From positions 1-8,649 of the forward strand of contig CANNLB010000058.1 in NCBI GenBank assembly GCA_947505565.1: 8,649 nucleotides of DNA, read 5' to 3'. Positions 1 through 6,904 of this stretch are shown piece after piece. This DNA comes from Acidobacteriota bacterium. GTDB taxonomy: Bacteria > Acidobacteriota > Terriglobia > Bryobacterales > Bryobacteraceae. Every line of letters begins with the position of its first letter. The first letter of the stretch is position 1. The notes beneath the pieces are model-generated. The model searched no databases. It was not told the origin of the DNA and worked only from the letters and a program-made list of their open reading frames with translations. Both the position numbers and the translations under genes were made by a program.

Positions 1-696
1 GTAAAAGATATGGGCGCTCGACGTCAGGCCTTTGGCCCGCGATGCGTCGATGATCGCCTTTGACAGCTCAATCGAGATCTTCGGCTCTTTGCCCAGATGG
101 TCGTCGACCCACATCTTGATGAGATCCACCTTTCTCGCCGCATTCTCTTCTACTCCCCGCTTGGCGTCCGCGGGAGTCTTCACTTCATACGGCACACCGT
201 TCATGCCCATGGCCTTGGTAGGATAACCGCCCTGACTCGTGAAGCCACGCCCCGCGGAATAGATGCGGGTCGTGTTGGGGCGGCCTGCGCGTTGTTCCTT
301 CCGCACGGTCAAAGCGAGTTCGGAGTCGGTGCCCATACTCACGACCGACGTCACGCCATAACGCGCATAGGTCTTCAGGTTCTTGCCCAGATTTTCCCGC
401 GTAAAGTTCTTCGGGTCCTGCACGAGGTCGATGGTGTTCCCCAGATGTGAATGGAGATTGATGATTCCGGGCATCACGAACTTTCCCGACAGGTCCATTG
501 TCTCGGCACCCGCTGGGACCTTTAATCCAGCGACGGGACCGATGTAACTGATTCGGCCGTTATCGATTACCATCGCGGCATTCGAAAGTGGAGCACCGCC
601 TCTTCCATCAATCAAGGTAAAGTGCCGCAACACCTTAACTTCAGCCGATGCACTGAAAGCCGACAGAAAGGCAGCGGTAAGTAAGACAGTTCTCAT
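1..696 (-). CDS. Secreted metal-dependent amidohydrolase (imidazolonepropionase-like), 3' end missing
   Basis: The 232 visible codons encode the N-terminal part of an amidohydrolase-superfamily hydrolase; the rest lies beyond the left edge. Residues 1-18 look like a signal peptide (MRT, hydrophobic core, then ASA|EV), so export to the periplasm or outside is likely. Residues 19-75 form the usual N-terminal beta-sandwich segment (LIDGRGG, then the IDNGRISYIG stretch). The metal-binding HxH is H82/H84 in PGIINLHSHLG. K194 in DLIKMWVDD fits the position of the bridging, often carboxylated lysine, and H229 in SSAHIF fits the third metal ligand. Related families hydrolyse cyclic amides, dipeptides or similar C-N bonds, so the substrate cannot be named from this part. 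The ATG at 696 is chosen because it opens the signal peptide and has a GGAGG upstream. It is co-directional with the unrecognised frame at 864-1349, across a 167-nt gap. Superfamily is confident; substrate is unknown. Confidence 0.9.
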   Translation of the reverse strand, partial: MRTVLLTAAFLSAFSASAEVKVLRHFTLIDGRGGAPLSNAAMVIDNGRISYIGPVAGLKVPAGAETMDLSGKFVMPGIINLHSHLGNTIDLVQDPKNFTRENLGKNLKTYARYGVTSVVSMGTDSELALTVRKEQRAGRPNTTRIYSAGRGFTSQGGYPTKAMGMNGVPYEVKTPADAKRGVEENAARKVDLIKMWVDDHLGKEPKISIELSKAIIDASRAKGLTSSAHIFY

Positions 697-709
697 TTGG
701 GACGAGGTT

Positions 710-714
710 CCTCC
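710..714 (-). promoter_or_regulatory. Shine-Dalgarno site of the amidohydrolase
   Basis: On the minus strand GGAGG lies 13 nt upstream of the ATG at 696. It is the clearest ribosome binding site in the window and supports that start. The spacing is a little long. The remaining gap (715-863) shows no convincing promoter or terminator; there is only an AT-rich patch at about 735-750. Confidence 0.6.
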
Positions 715-863
715 GGAACACGGGCAGTCTATCAGTTTTTCTTGAAAAATGCGTGCATACTCACTCAGCACACACTCGCTCGGCCAGAACCCCGCACATC
801 TTGATCTCCCAAAATTCCCTGTTCGTTCGCCATTTGGAGCCATCGGGAGGTGAGCAGCCCGAG

Positions 864-1349
864 TTATTGGACGACCCCAGCAGCGGGGCGGCCCGAGCGC
901 GGTTGGCGGAGTTCGAGATTGACGGGTCTGCGCCCCGGGAGTGCGCGTTCGAGTTCCGAACTGAGGTCAATCATGATTGTCATGGCTCGACCGCGGCCGC
1001 GACGCGGCGACGACGATTGGTGGAGGACAGCGGCGGACAGGAGTGCCTCCTGTCGGGCGGGTCCGATGGCTCGCGTGGCGTTGGCTCCGTGGACGATGAC
1101 GAGCGAGACGCCGTTTTGTTTCACGAGCCCGTGGAGCATAGCGAGGCAGAGGCACTGTGCCGCTTCGTTGGGGTGAGTGAAGCCGGAGGTGCAGTAAATG
1201 GCCTCGACTTTACTGGCGGGGGATCGACGGTTCAGCTCGCGGAGGAGCGATTCGCCGGGCATCGAAAGGTTGGGGGGGGCCGAGAGCAATTCGCCCATTC
1301 GGTAACGGAGGAAAGCGCGAAACACGGAGTAGTAGAGAAACCATATCAT
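864..1349 (-). CDS. Unrecognised protein, 161 aa, aromatic N-terminus
   Basis: I do not recognise this protein. The frame reads leftward from an ATG at 1349 to TAA at 864. Evidence that it is coding: minus-strand third positions are strongly C-ending (many CTC, GTC, GCC, CAC, AAC, TAC), as in the real minus-strand thioesterase gene at 7164-7643, while the opposite strand reads as low-complexity Glu/Gly/Arg-rich text. Residues 2-16 are hydrophobic and aromatic (IWFLYYSVFRAFLRY) and could be a short amphipathic or membrane-associated helix. The middle, about 45-110, looks like a folded alpha/beta segment with Cys53, Cys66 and Cys68, a SGFTHPNEAAQ stretch and a hydrophobic strand SLVIVHGA. Residues 115-122 are basic (PRRGRGRA). 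The frame is open back to 1496, but that would overlap yicC, so 1349 is preferred. No Shine-Dalgarno site is evident. It could be a decayed or truncated gene. Confidence 0.5.
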   Translation of the reverse strand: MIWFLYYSVFRAFLRYRMGELLSAPPNLSMPGESLLRELNRRSPASKVEAIYCTSGFTHPNEAAQCLCLAMLHGLVKQNGVSLVIVHGANATRAIGPARQEALLSAAVLHQSSSPRRGRGRAMTIMIDLSSELERALPGRRPVNLELRQPRSGRPAAGVVQ

Positions 1350-1371
1350 TGTGCTGGCAGATAACAGTTCC

Positions 1372-1401
1372 TTGAATAGGGGGCCCCGGCTTCTGCATAA
1401 T
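1372..1401 (+). promoter_or_regulatory. Predicted sigma-70 promoter of the yicC-holB operon
   Basis: TTGAAT (1372-1377), an 18-bp spacer and CATAAT (1396-1401) match the -35/-10 consensus in 4/6 and 5/6 bases. Initiation 6-9 nt after the -10 would fall at about 1407-1410, directly before the yicC ATG at 1411. No Shine-Dalgarno sequence lies between, so the transcript may be leaderless or nearly so. The divergent frame at 864-1349 starts about 20 bp to the left, so the region 1350-1410 would have to carry its promoter too; I see no good one. Confidence 0.55.
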
Positions 1402-1410
1402 AAATGTCTA

Positions 1411-2304
1411 ATGACTATACGTAGCATGACGGGGTATGCGCGGTTGCGGCGGCAGAGCCCCGACGGCGAGGCGGTGATTACGGTGAAGGGTGTCAATCAC
1501 CGGGGGCTGGATCTGCATTTCCAGATGCCCGAGGCTCTCGACCCCTACGAGACCGCGATGCGGGCTCTCATTCGGAAGATGATGTCCCGCGGCCATCTCG
1601 AGATACGGGTGCAGTACCACCGAAACAAGAGCGATGCCGTTGCCAGCTTGAATACCGCACTGCTCGATTCCTACGTAGCGGCGTTTCGGCAAGCGGCGAG
1701 CCACACCGGAACGGTGGCCGAGTGCGACTTGAACGTGGCGCTGCGCGTGCCCGGGATGTTCGAGCCCGCCGCGGACCAGGAGCCGGAAACGGAGTTGCAA
1801 GCGTTCCTCTTGACCCTATTGGAAGACACTTTGACCGAAATGACCAAAGTTCGGGAACGGGAAGGGGCCGAGACGGCGGCGGTGCTCGTGGAGCGGACGA
1901 AGTCGATTCGGACAGCGGTGGGCCAAGTTAGACAGATTCGGACTCGCGCGATGCCGGCGTTTCAGCAGCGGCTGCGGGACCGGCTCGGAGAGATGCTGGG
2001 CGGGACGGGGATCGAGCCGCAGCGGTTGGTGCAGGAAGCGGCGATGCTGGCCGATCGGAGCGATATCGGGGAAGAGATTACCCGGTTAGAGATCCACTCC
2101 GGACAACTGGACCAGATGTTGCAGAAGGGCGGCGAAGTTGGCAAGAAAATGGACTTTCTACTGCAGGAGATGAATCGGGAAGCGAATACTATGCTTTCGA
2201 AGACGAACGGGATTGGGGAGCAGGGGTTAGTTTTGACGGAAGTGGCGCTGGGGATCAAGGCCGATATTGAAAAGATCCGCGAGCAATCGTTGAACTTAGA
2301 ATGA
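1411..2304 (+). CDS. yicC: YicC/YloC family endoribonuclease
   Basis: This is a full-length member of the YicC/YloC family: 297 aa, against 287 for E. coli YicC. The N-terminus has the hallmark start MTIRSMTGYA, followed by VKGVNHRGLDLHFQMP near residues 26-41, equivalent to the family's EI+SVNhRyLd pattern. The C-terminal domain (about 215-297) carries the most conserved block: DIGEEITRLEIH, then GGEVGKKMDFLLQEMNREANT and SKT, ending IEKIREQSLNLE. E. coli YicC and B. subtilis YloC have been reported to act as cytoplasmic endoribonucleases; a link to small-RNA turnover in E. coli is known, while the role here is inferred. The ATG at 1411 is chosen over the upstream in-frame ATG at 1351 because the family begins at the IRSMTG motif and the predicted promoter lies between them. 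It is first in the operon and overlaps gmk by 4 nt. Confidence 0.95.
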   Translation: MTIRSMTGYARLRRQSPDGEAVITVKGVNHRGLDLHFQMPEALDPYETAMRALIRKMMSRGHLEIRVQYHRNKSDAVASLNTALLDSYVAAFRQAASHTGTVAECDLNVALRVPGMFEPAADQEPETELQAFLLTLLEDTLTEMTKVREREGAETAAVLVERTKSIRTAVGQVRQIRTRAMPAFQQRLRDRLGEMLGGTGIEPQRLVQEAAMLADRSDIGEEITRLEIHSGQLDQMLQKGGEVGKKMDFLLQEMNREANTMLSKTNGIGEQGLVLTEVALGIKADIEKIREQSLNLE

Positions 2305-2903
2305 GCATTCTGTTTGTGATTTCGGCTCCGTCCGGGACGGGAAAATCGACGATTCTGCGCGATGCGCGGCGGACGGATGCGCAGCTTGCCTTTTCCCGTA
2401 GCTATACGACGCGGGCCCCGCGCGGCCCGGAGCGGGACGGGGTGGACTACCATTTCACGACGAAAGAGGACTTTGAGCGGCGGGCGGCGGCGGGTGAATT
2501 CCTTGAGTTCGCGAACGTGTTTGGGAATTATTACGGGACCCACGAGAGCGAGATTGAACGGGCGGCGGCTTCGGGGTGCGACCTGGTCATGGACATCGAC
2601 GTGCAGGGTGCGAGACAATTACAGAAGCGAGTTGTTGACGCCGTACTGATTTTTGTTTTGCCGCCGAACCGGACCGAGTTGGAACGCCGCTTACGAGCAC
2701 GATCGCAAGATCAGCCGGAAGTAATTGAGCGCCGCCTGCGGGAAGCGAAAGCCGAGACTTTGCAGTACGATATTTACGACTACATTTTGATTAACGATGA
2801 GCTAGACGCCGCCGTGGCCGACCTTCGCAGTATTATCCGAGCCGAGCGTTTACGCCGGAAACGGATGGAAGGGCCGGTACAGCGAGTGTTGGGTTCGTTT
2901 TAG
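2301..2903 (+). CDS. gmk: Guanylate kinase
   Basis: GMP kinase, 200 aa, phosphorylates GMP and dGMP with ATP in the cytoplasm and feeds GTP/dGTP synthesis. The P-loop is at residues 8-17 (SAPSGTGKST). The GMP-binding part follows: SYTTR at 34-38, then PRGPERDGVDYHF at 40-52, where E44 and Y50 align by eye with the guanine-binding Glu and Tyr region. The usual PRPGE is PRGPE here, with proline and glycine exchanged. GEFLEFANVFGNYYGT spans 65-80, and the DIDVQGARQ segment at 98-105 is the conserved Walker-B-like region. The C-terminus RRKRMEG is typical. The length is normal. The start ATG overlaps the yicC stop in an ATGA, so translation is probably coupled; there is no strong ribosome binding site of its own. 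The yicC-gmk-rpoZ-coaBC order is a widely conserved cluster. Confidence 0.97.
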   Translation: MSILFVISAPSGTGKSTILRDARRTDAQLAFSRSYTTRAPRGPERDGVDYHFTTKEDFERRAAAGEFLEFANVFGNYYGTHESEIERAAASGCDLVMDIDVQGARQLQKRVVDAVLIFVLPPNRTELERRLRARSQDQPEVIERRLREAKAETLQYDIYDYILINDELDAAVADLRSIIRAERLRRKRMEGPVQRVLGSF

Positions 2904-2906
2904 AGG
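2902..2906 (+). promoter_or_regulatory. Ribosome binding site deciding the rpoZ start
   Basis: AGAGG overlaps the gmk stop codon. It is 11 nt upstream of the ATG at 2918 but only 2 nt upstream of the in-frame TTG at 2909, so it favours the ATG. Confidence 0.4.
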
Positions 2907-2917
2907 CATTGAATCCC

Positions 2918-3166
2918 ATGGCCGAGAGCACTCCCCGCAATATCAATTTCGCTATCCCGGATGATCCGGAATCGAGCACATATCGGTTTATTATTGTTGC
3001 GGCCAAACGGGCTCGGCAATTGCAGGCCGGTAGCCGTTCGTTTCTACCGACCACGACCCGGAAGCCGACCGTGACGGCGCTCGAAGAGGTCCGCCGGGGC
3101 TTGATTCAGTACGAAGACCCGATTCGCGATGCGAATTTGGCTGAGATCGCTTCGAGACGCAGTTAG
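2918..3166 (+). CDS. rpoZ: RNA polymerase omega subunit
   Basis: A small protein of 82 aa, within the normal range for omega, which binds the beta prime subunit and helps RNA polymerase assembly; in many bacteria it also takes part in ppGpp response. The diagnostic segment is STYRFIIVAAKRARQLQAG at about residues 20-38, matching the family's NRFELVLLAAKRARQL block, followed by RKPTVTALEEVRRG at about 48-61, matching the kptVtALeEI.eG block. The family's early cysteine-containing segment is replaced by FAIPDDPES. The ATG at 2918 is used in preference to the TTG at 2909 because of ribosome-site spacing; the difference is three residues. The gene begins 14 nt after the gmk stop and ends 13 nt before coaBC, inside the conserved gmk-rpoZ-coaBC order, which strengthens the call for such a short and variable protein. 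Confidence 0.92.
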   Translation: MAESTPRNINFAIPDDPESSTYRFIIVAAKRARQLQAGSRSFLPTTTRKPTVTALEEVRRGLIQYEDPIRDANLAEIASRRS

Positions 3167-3179
3167 TTTCGAGGGCGGC

Positions 3180-4391
3180 ATGAACGTCGTCCTGGGAGTG
3201 GGTGCGGGCATCGCTGCTTACAAGGCGGCCGAATTGGCGCGAGTGCTGATGCGGCGGGGATGTACCGTCAGCACGGTGATGACGGCTGGGGCGACGGAAT
3301 TTATCCAGCCCCTAACATTCGCGGCGCTGACGGGAAAAAAAGTGATTACGGGCTTGTTCGGGACGCGGAGCGCGGAAGAGGTGCTGGCGAGTTCGGTGGA
3401 GCATATTGCCGTGGCGCAGGAAAACGCTGTACTGGTGGTGGCTCCGGCGACGGCGGATCTGCTCGCGAAGTTCACGCACGGGTTGGCGGACGACTTCCTT
3501 TCAACTTTGTATTTGGCGTTTACGGGGCCCGTGGTGCTAGCTCCGGCGATGAACACGAATATGTGGAACCATCCGGCGACGCTGGCGAACCTGGACGTGC
3601 TGCGGAGCCGGGGCCATAAAATTGTTGGCCCGGATAGTGGGGACTTGGCTTGTGGGACGGTTGGGCCGGGACGATTGGCGGAGCCGGAGTGGATTGCCGA
3701 GGCGGTGATCGCGGCGCTGCGTCCGCAGGACTTGACGGGTGAGACGGTGTTGATCACGGCGGGTCCGACGCGGGAAGCGATTGACCCGGTGCGGTACATC
3801 ACGAACCGGTCGAGCGGAAAGATGGGCTACGCGATGGCGGCGGAGGCGGCGGCGCGGGGAGCGCGGGTGGTGCTCGTGAGCGGGCCGGTGCATTTGACGG
3901 CTCCGTTGGGCGTGGAGATGGTGGCGGTGCAGTCGGCGCGGGAGATGCGGGACGCAGTGATGGCGCATTTGGATGCGGCTTCGATCATCGTTAAAGCGGC
4001 CGCGGTGGCGGACTACTATGTGGCGGAGATTGCGCCGCAAAAGCTGAAGAAGACGGCGGCGCGGGTGGCGCTGGACTTGGATCCGACGCCGGATATTCTG
4101 GCCGAAGTGGGAGCGAAGAAGGGTGATCGTTTGCTGATTGGATTTGCGGCGGAGACGCAGAACATGGTGGCAGAGGCCAAGCGGAAGATGGCGACGAAGA
4201 ACGCCGATATGGTGGTGGGGAACTTGGTAAACCAGTCAGGAACAGGGTTCGAGGCGGACGAGAACGAGGTGACGCTCGTGATGAGTACGGGGGAGACGCG
4301 GCACATTGAACGGGCGTCGAAGCGCGAAGTGGCGCGACAGATTTTTGACCAGGCGTTACGGCTTCGGCTGTCGCTGCACGCAAGCCAATGA
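3180..4391 (+). CDS. coaBC: Bifunctional phosphopantothenoylcysteine decarboxylase / phosphopantothenate-cysteine ligase
   Basis: CoaBC (Dfp), 403 aa, carries out two consecutive steps of coenzyme A synthesis: ligation of cysteine to 4'-phosphopantothenate and decarboxylation of the product to 4'-phosphopantetheine. The N-terminal FMN flavoprotein half (about 1-180) has GVGAGIAAYKA at 6-16, the active-site His75 in VEHIAVAQ, the substrate-binding PAMNTNMW at 123-130 and the redox Cys158 in LACGTVGPGR; His75 and Cys158 fall at the same numbers as in E. coli. The C-terminal CoaB half (about 185-403) has ITAGPTREAIDPVRYITNRSSGKMGYAMA and the KAAAVADYY block with its conserved lysine. Both active sites look intact. 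The ATG at 3180, preceded by GAGGG, is chosen over an upstream in-frame ATG at 3129 that would overlap rpoZ, because family members start at this strand. The stop overlaps the next gene by 4 nt (ATGA). Confidence 0.97.
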   Translation: MNVVLGVGAGIAAYKAAELARVLMRRGCTVSTVMTAGATEFIQPLTFAALTGKKVITGLFGTRSAEEVLASSVEHIAVAQENAVLVVAPATADLLAKFTHGLADDFLSTLYLAFTGPVVLAPAMNTNMWNHPATLANLDVLRSRGHKIVGPDSGDLACGTVGPGRLAEPEWIAEAVIAALRPQDLTGETVLITAGPTREAIDPVRYITNRSSGKMGYAMAAEAAARGARVVLVSGPVHLTAPLGVEMVAVQSAREMRDAVMAHLDAASIIVKAAAVADYYVAEIAPQKLKKTAARVALDLDPTPDILAEVGAKKGDRLLIGFAAETQNMVAEAKRKMATKNADMVVGNLVNQSGTGFEADENEVTLVMSTGETRHIERASKREVARQIFDQALRLRLSLHASQ

Positions 4392-5206
4392 CCCGGGAAG
4401 AGATACGCCAGTTTCTTGAGTTCTATCAGGACTTAGGAGTCAAGACGATTTACCGGCGGGGCTCTTCGCTGTCAGCTCCGGAGCCGTTGCCGGAGTTGGT
4501 GGCAGACTTGAATTCGCTATTGCCGCCGATGGCTCCGGCGCCAGCGCCCAGACCAACCCCGGTGCGCGCGATACCGCCCGCTGCTCCGATTATGAAAACT
4601 ACTGTTCCTAAGCTGTTGCCTTTAGCGCCGGAAGGCGATTCGATGGAAGCGATCCGGCAGGACATCGGGGACTGCAAGCGCTGCCGATTGTGCGAGGCGC
4701 GCAACAAGATTGTGTTTGGCTCGGGCAACGAAGGGGCACGACTCGTGTTCGTGGGCGAGGGCCCGGGGGCCGACGAGGACGCGAGTGGATTACCGTTTGT
4801 CGGCCGGGCGGGGCAGCTTTTAACGGCGATGATTGAGGGCACGGCGTCGAAGGAAGGGATTACGATTCTGCGGCCGGACGTGTATATCGCCAACGTCGTG
4901 AAGTGTCGGCCGCCGGAGAACCGGGCGCCGATGCCGGACGAGATGGAGATCTGCGGGCAATTTCTGTTTCGGCAGTTGCTGGCGATCAAGCCGAAGGCGA
5001 TTTGCGCGTTGGGATCGACGGCTGCCAAGGCGCTGCTGGGGACCAAGGACGGGGTGACCAAGCTTAGAGGGAACTGGCATAAGTGGCAGGATATCCCGGT
5101 AATTGTGACCTATCATCCGTCCTATCTGCTGCGGCCGTATAACCAGAATGCAAAGCGCGAATCGTGGGAGGACCTAAAGAAGGTTCTGCATTTTGTTTAT
5201 GACTAA
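4388..5206 (+). CDS. Family 4 (UdgA-type) iron-sulfur uracil-DNA glycosylase
   Basis: This 272-aa protein belongs to the family-4 uracil-DNA glycosylases, which remove uracil from DNA and carry a 4Fe-4S cluster; older annotations call such genes 'phage SPO1 DNA polymerase-related'. The four likely cluster ligands are C96 and C99 (CKRC) and C173 and C189 (C-x15-C); an extra C102 lies nearby. The catalytic/uracil-binding motif is GEGPGADED at 123-131, followed by GLPFVGRAG at 134-142. NVVKCRPPENR at 169-179 and the DNA-intercalating HPSYLLR at 243-249 complete the fold. Residues 1-85 are an extension: a charged helix (1-22), then a Pro/Ala-rich linker (about 46-67). It overlaps coaBC by 4 nt and tmk by 8 nt, so it is probably translated with them. 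Placement beside tmk and holB fits a role in keeping uracil out of DNA. Family is confident; substrate range (U only, or also other deaminated bases) is not. Confidence 0.93.
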   Translation: MTREEIRQFLEFYQDLGVKTIYRRGSSLSAPEPLPELVADLNSLLPPMAPAPAPRPTPVRAIPPAAPIMKTTVPKLLPLAPEGDSMEAIRQDIGDCKRCRLCEARNKIVFGSGNEGARLVFVGEGPGADEDASGLPFVGRAGQLLTAMIEGTASKEGITILRPDVYIANVVKCRPPENRAPMPDEMEICGQFLFRQLLAIKPKAICALGSTAAKALLGTKDGVTKLRGNWHKWQDIPVIVTYHPSYLLRPYNQNAKRESWEDLKKVLHFVYD

Positions 5207-5849
5207 GAGGGGATTTTTCGTTTCGTTCGAGGGTGGCGACGGCTGCGGGAAGACGACGCAGATGCGACTTCTCGTCGAGCGGCTGAAAGGAATGGGTCTC
5301 GACGTACTGGAGACAGCCGAGCCGGGCGGGACGCCGATTGGGCGGCAGATTCGGAAGATTCTGCTGGATTCGGCGAACCAGGAGCTATCGGCTCGGGCGG
5401 AGTTATTGCTTTATTTTGCGTGCCGGGCGCAGAACGTGGACGAATGGATTCGGCCGGCGTTGGAGGGTGGACGGGTGGTGGTCAGCGACCGGTTCACGGA
5501 TTCAACGCTGGCTTATCAGGGAGAGGGGCGGGCGTTGACGGCGGGGCTGGTGCGGGAGTTGCATGGAATTGCCTGCCAAGAGGTGCTGCCGGATTTGACG
5601 ATTTATTTAGACATCGACTATCGGGCGGGGTTGGCGCGGGCGCGGGCGCGGAACGATGCGCGTGACGCGGCGGCAATGGCGGACGAGAAGCGCATGGATG
5701 AGCAAGCCGAGGAGTTCCACGCAAGGGTGCGCGAGGGCTACGTGGCGCTGGCGGCGGCGGAGCCGGGGCGGATTCGGACGATCGACGCGGGGCAAAGCGT
5801 GGCCGCGGTGGCGGCGGCGATTTGGAACGAAGTGGGGCCGCATGTTTGA
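5199..5849 (+). CDS. tmk: Thymidylate kinase
   Basis: dTMP kinase, 216 aa, converts dTMP to dTDP with ATP, an essential cytoplasmic step in dTTP supply. The P-loop FEGGDGCGKTTQ is at residues 10-21 (family EGxDGxGKTT). The dTMP-binding signature EPGGTPIG is at 41-48; the residue before it is Ala (A40) where many bacterial enzymes have Arg. SARAELLLYFACRAQ at 64-78 and the DR motif SDRFTDSTLAYQG at 96-108 are clear. The LID region is Arg/Ala-rich, followed by RMDEQAEEFHARVREGY, matching the family's DRxExexxeFhxrVRxgY. The ATG at 5199 is used; a TTG two codons upstream is possible but unneeded. The start lies inside the 3' end of the glycosylase gene (8-nt overlap), with a weak AGAAGG some 15 nt upstream, and the stop overlaps holB by 8 nt. 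tmk-holB adjacency is common in bacteria. Confidence 0.96.
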   Translation: MTKRGFFVSFEGGDGCGKTTQMRLLVERLKGMGLDVLETAEPGGTPIGRQIRKILLDSANQELSARAELLLYFACRAQNVDEWIRPALEGGRVVVSDRFTDSTLAYQGEGRALTAGLVRELHGIACQEVLPDLTIYLDIDYRAGLARARARNDARDAAAMADEKRMDEQAEEFHARVREGYVALAAAEPGRIRTIDAGQSVAAVAAAIWNEVGPHV

Positions 5850-6882
5850 GGATTTTCATGGCAATGTAGAGGCACAGCGGGTGTTGGCGGGGATGATCGC
5901 CAGCCAGCGGATGCCGCAGACGATTCTGCTGGCGGGGCCGGAGGGGATCGGAAAGGCGACTTTGGCGCGGCGGTTTGCGGCGGCGATTGTGGGGCATGCG
6001 GAGCAGATTGAAAGAGACGATCTGTCGCTATCGGCAAATTTGGACGTGATTGCGGAGCGGGAGAAGTGGACGGCGGAGAAGCGGAATGAAGATCCGATTT
6101 TGTTTAACACGCACGCGGATTTTGTGACGTTCTGCCCCGAGGGGCCACTGCGGCAGCTTTCGATACCCCAGATGCGGGAACTGAAGGCGCGAGCGCAATA
6201 CGGGCCATTGAAAGGCCCGCGCAGGGTATTTCTGATTGACCAGATCGACCGGGCGAACGAGCAAGCGGCGAATTCGCTACTGAAGACGCTCGAGGAGCCG
6301 CCGCCTTACCTGATCATTGTGGCGACGGCGACGAACGCCTACGATTTGCTGCCAACGATTCGGTCGCGGTCGGTGCCGATTTATTTGACGCCCTTGGCGA
6401 AGTCGGAGATGGCGGCTTTTGCGGCGGAGAAAGGATTGAAGGACGTCGAGCGGCGAGTGGCGTTGGCAGCGGGCTCGCCGGGTTTGGCAATGAGCTTGGA
6501 GTTGGCGGTGTACGACAAACGGCGGGCGCAGATGTTGGCGCTGTTGGGGGCATCGTGCGGGATGCTACCGTGGGGGGATTGGGCGAAGACGTCGGAGGCG
6601 CTGAACGCGAGCCGGTCGGAGAAGTTGGAAAACCATTTGAAGGTGCTGTATCTTCTGCTGGAAGACTTGTTATTGATTCGTTGCGAGGCGCGGAACGCAA
6701 CTTTACGAAATTTTGATATTCAGCGGGAACTTGAAGGGCTGGCTCGCGTTATAACATTTGATTGGATCCAAAAAGCCGTGCGGAAGACCGACGAGCTAGT
6801 GGATTTGCTACGGCGAAACATCCAGAAGGGCATTGCTTTGGACGCAATGGTTTTGGAGCTACGCGGCAGAGTTCAATTATGA
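5842..6882 (+). CDS. holB: DNA polymerase III delta prime subunit (clamp loader)
   Basis: A 346-aa AAA+ protein of the delta prime type, part of the clamp loader that places the sliding clamp on primed DNA. The opening [18 protein letters not shown] is typical. Walker A is GPEGIGKAT at 32-40 and looks intact. The segment [13 protein letters not shown] (about 89-101) is the usual HPDxxxxxP region, followed by [18 protein letters not shown]. The Walker-B-like FLIDQID is at 130-136, then [13 protein letters not shown] at 143-155. The sensor-1/SRC region reads IRSRS at 173-177, with serine for cysteine. The cysteine cluster that forms a zinc module in many family members is absent; a Glu/Lys-rich stretch (about 55-85) stands there. 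The ATG at 5842 overlaps the tmk stop by 8 nt. The C-terminal collar helices (about 210-346) are divergent. It is the last gene of the coupled block; holB after tmk is a common arrangement. Confidence 0.93.
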   Translation: MFEDFHGNVEAQRVLAGMIASQRMPQTILLAGPEGIGKATLARRFAAAIVGHAEQIERDDLSLSANLDVIAEREKWTAEKRNEDPILFNTHADFVTFCPEGPLRQLSIPQMRELKARAQYGPLKGPRRVFLIDQIDRANEQAANSLLKTLEEPPPYLIIVATATNAYDLLPTIRSRSVPIYLTPLAKSEMAAFAAEKGLKDVERRVALAAGSPGLAMSLELAVYDKRRAQMLALLGASCGMLPWGDWAKTSEALNASRSEKLENHLKVLYLLLEDLLLIRCEARNATLRNFDIQRELEGLARVITFDWIQKAVRKTDELVDLLRRNIQKGIALDAMVLELRGRVQL

Positions 6883-6883
6883 T
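6853..6883 (+). promoter_or_regulatory. Possible promoter of hfq (weak)
   Basis: TTGGAG (6853-6858), a 19-bp spacer and TATGAT (6878-6883) could drive hfq alone. The region from there to the hfq ATG is strikingly AT-rich for this genome and has no Shine-Dalgarno sequence. Other -10-like words (AATAAT at 6886, TAATTA at 6891) are present, so the exact element is uncertain. The start of the promoter region lies inside holB. Confidence 0.3.
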
Positions 6884-6904
6884 GCAATAATAATTAACAA
6901 CTCC

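Noticed and set aside
843..862. Hairpin TCGGG...CCCGA just after the stop of the unrecognised minus frame
   Set aside because: The stem is only 5 bp with a 10-nt loop and no T-run follows on the minus strand, so it is not a supported terminator.
753..1364. Plus-strand open frame of 203 codons
   Set aside because: It is the exact complement frame of 864-1349; its translation is low-complexity Glu/Gly/Arg-rich text without a recognisable fold, and third-position bias favours the minus strand.
1351..1410. Upstream in-frame ATG for yicC, adding 20 residues
   Set aside because: Family members begin at the IRSMTG motif, and the predicted promoter lies inside this stretch.
1962..2618. Minus-strand open frame opposite yicC and gmk
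   Set aside because: It is antisense to two intact conserved enzymes and its translation is Arg/Pro/Ser-rich without motifs.
3537..4040. Minus-strand open frame opposite coaBC
   Set aside because: Its translation is almost entirely Arg, His and Pro, typical of an antisense shadow in GC-rich DNA.
5656..5841. N-terminal extension of holB by 62 codons
   Set aside because: It runs through tmk in another frame, is Arg/Trp-rich, and the family starts at the FEDFHGN segment.
5494..5997. Minus-strand open frame opposite tmk and holB
   Set aside because: Pro/Arg/Ser-rich composition opposite two well-conserved genes.
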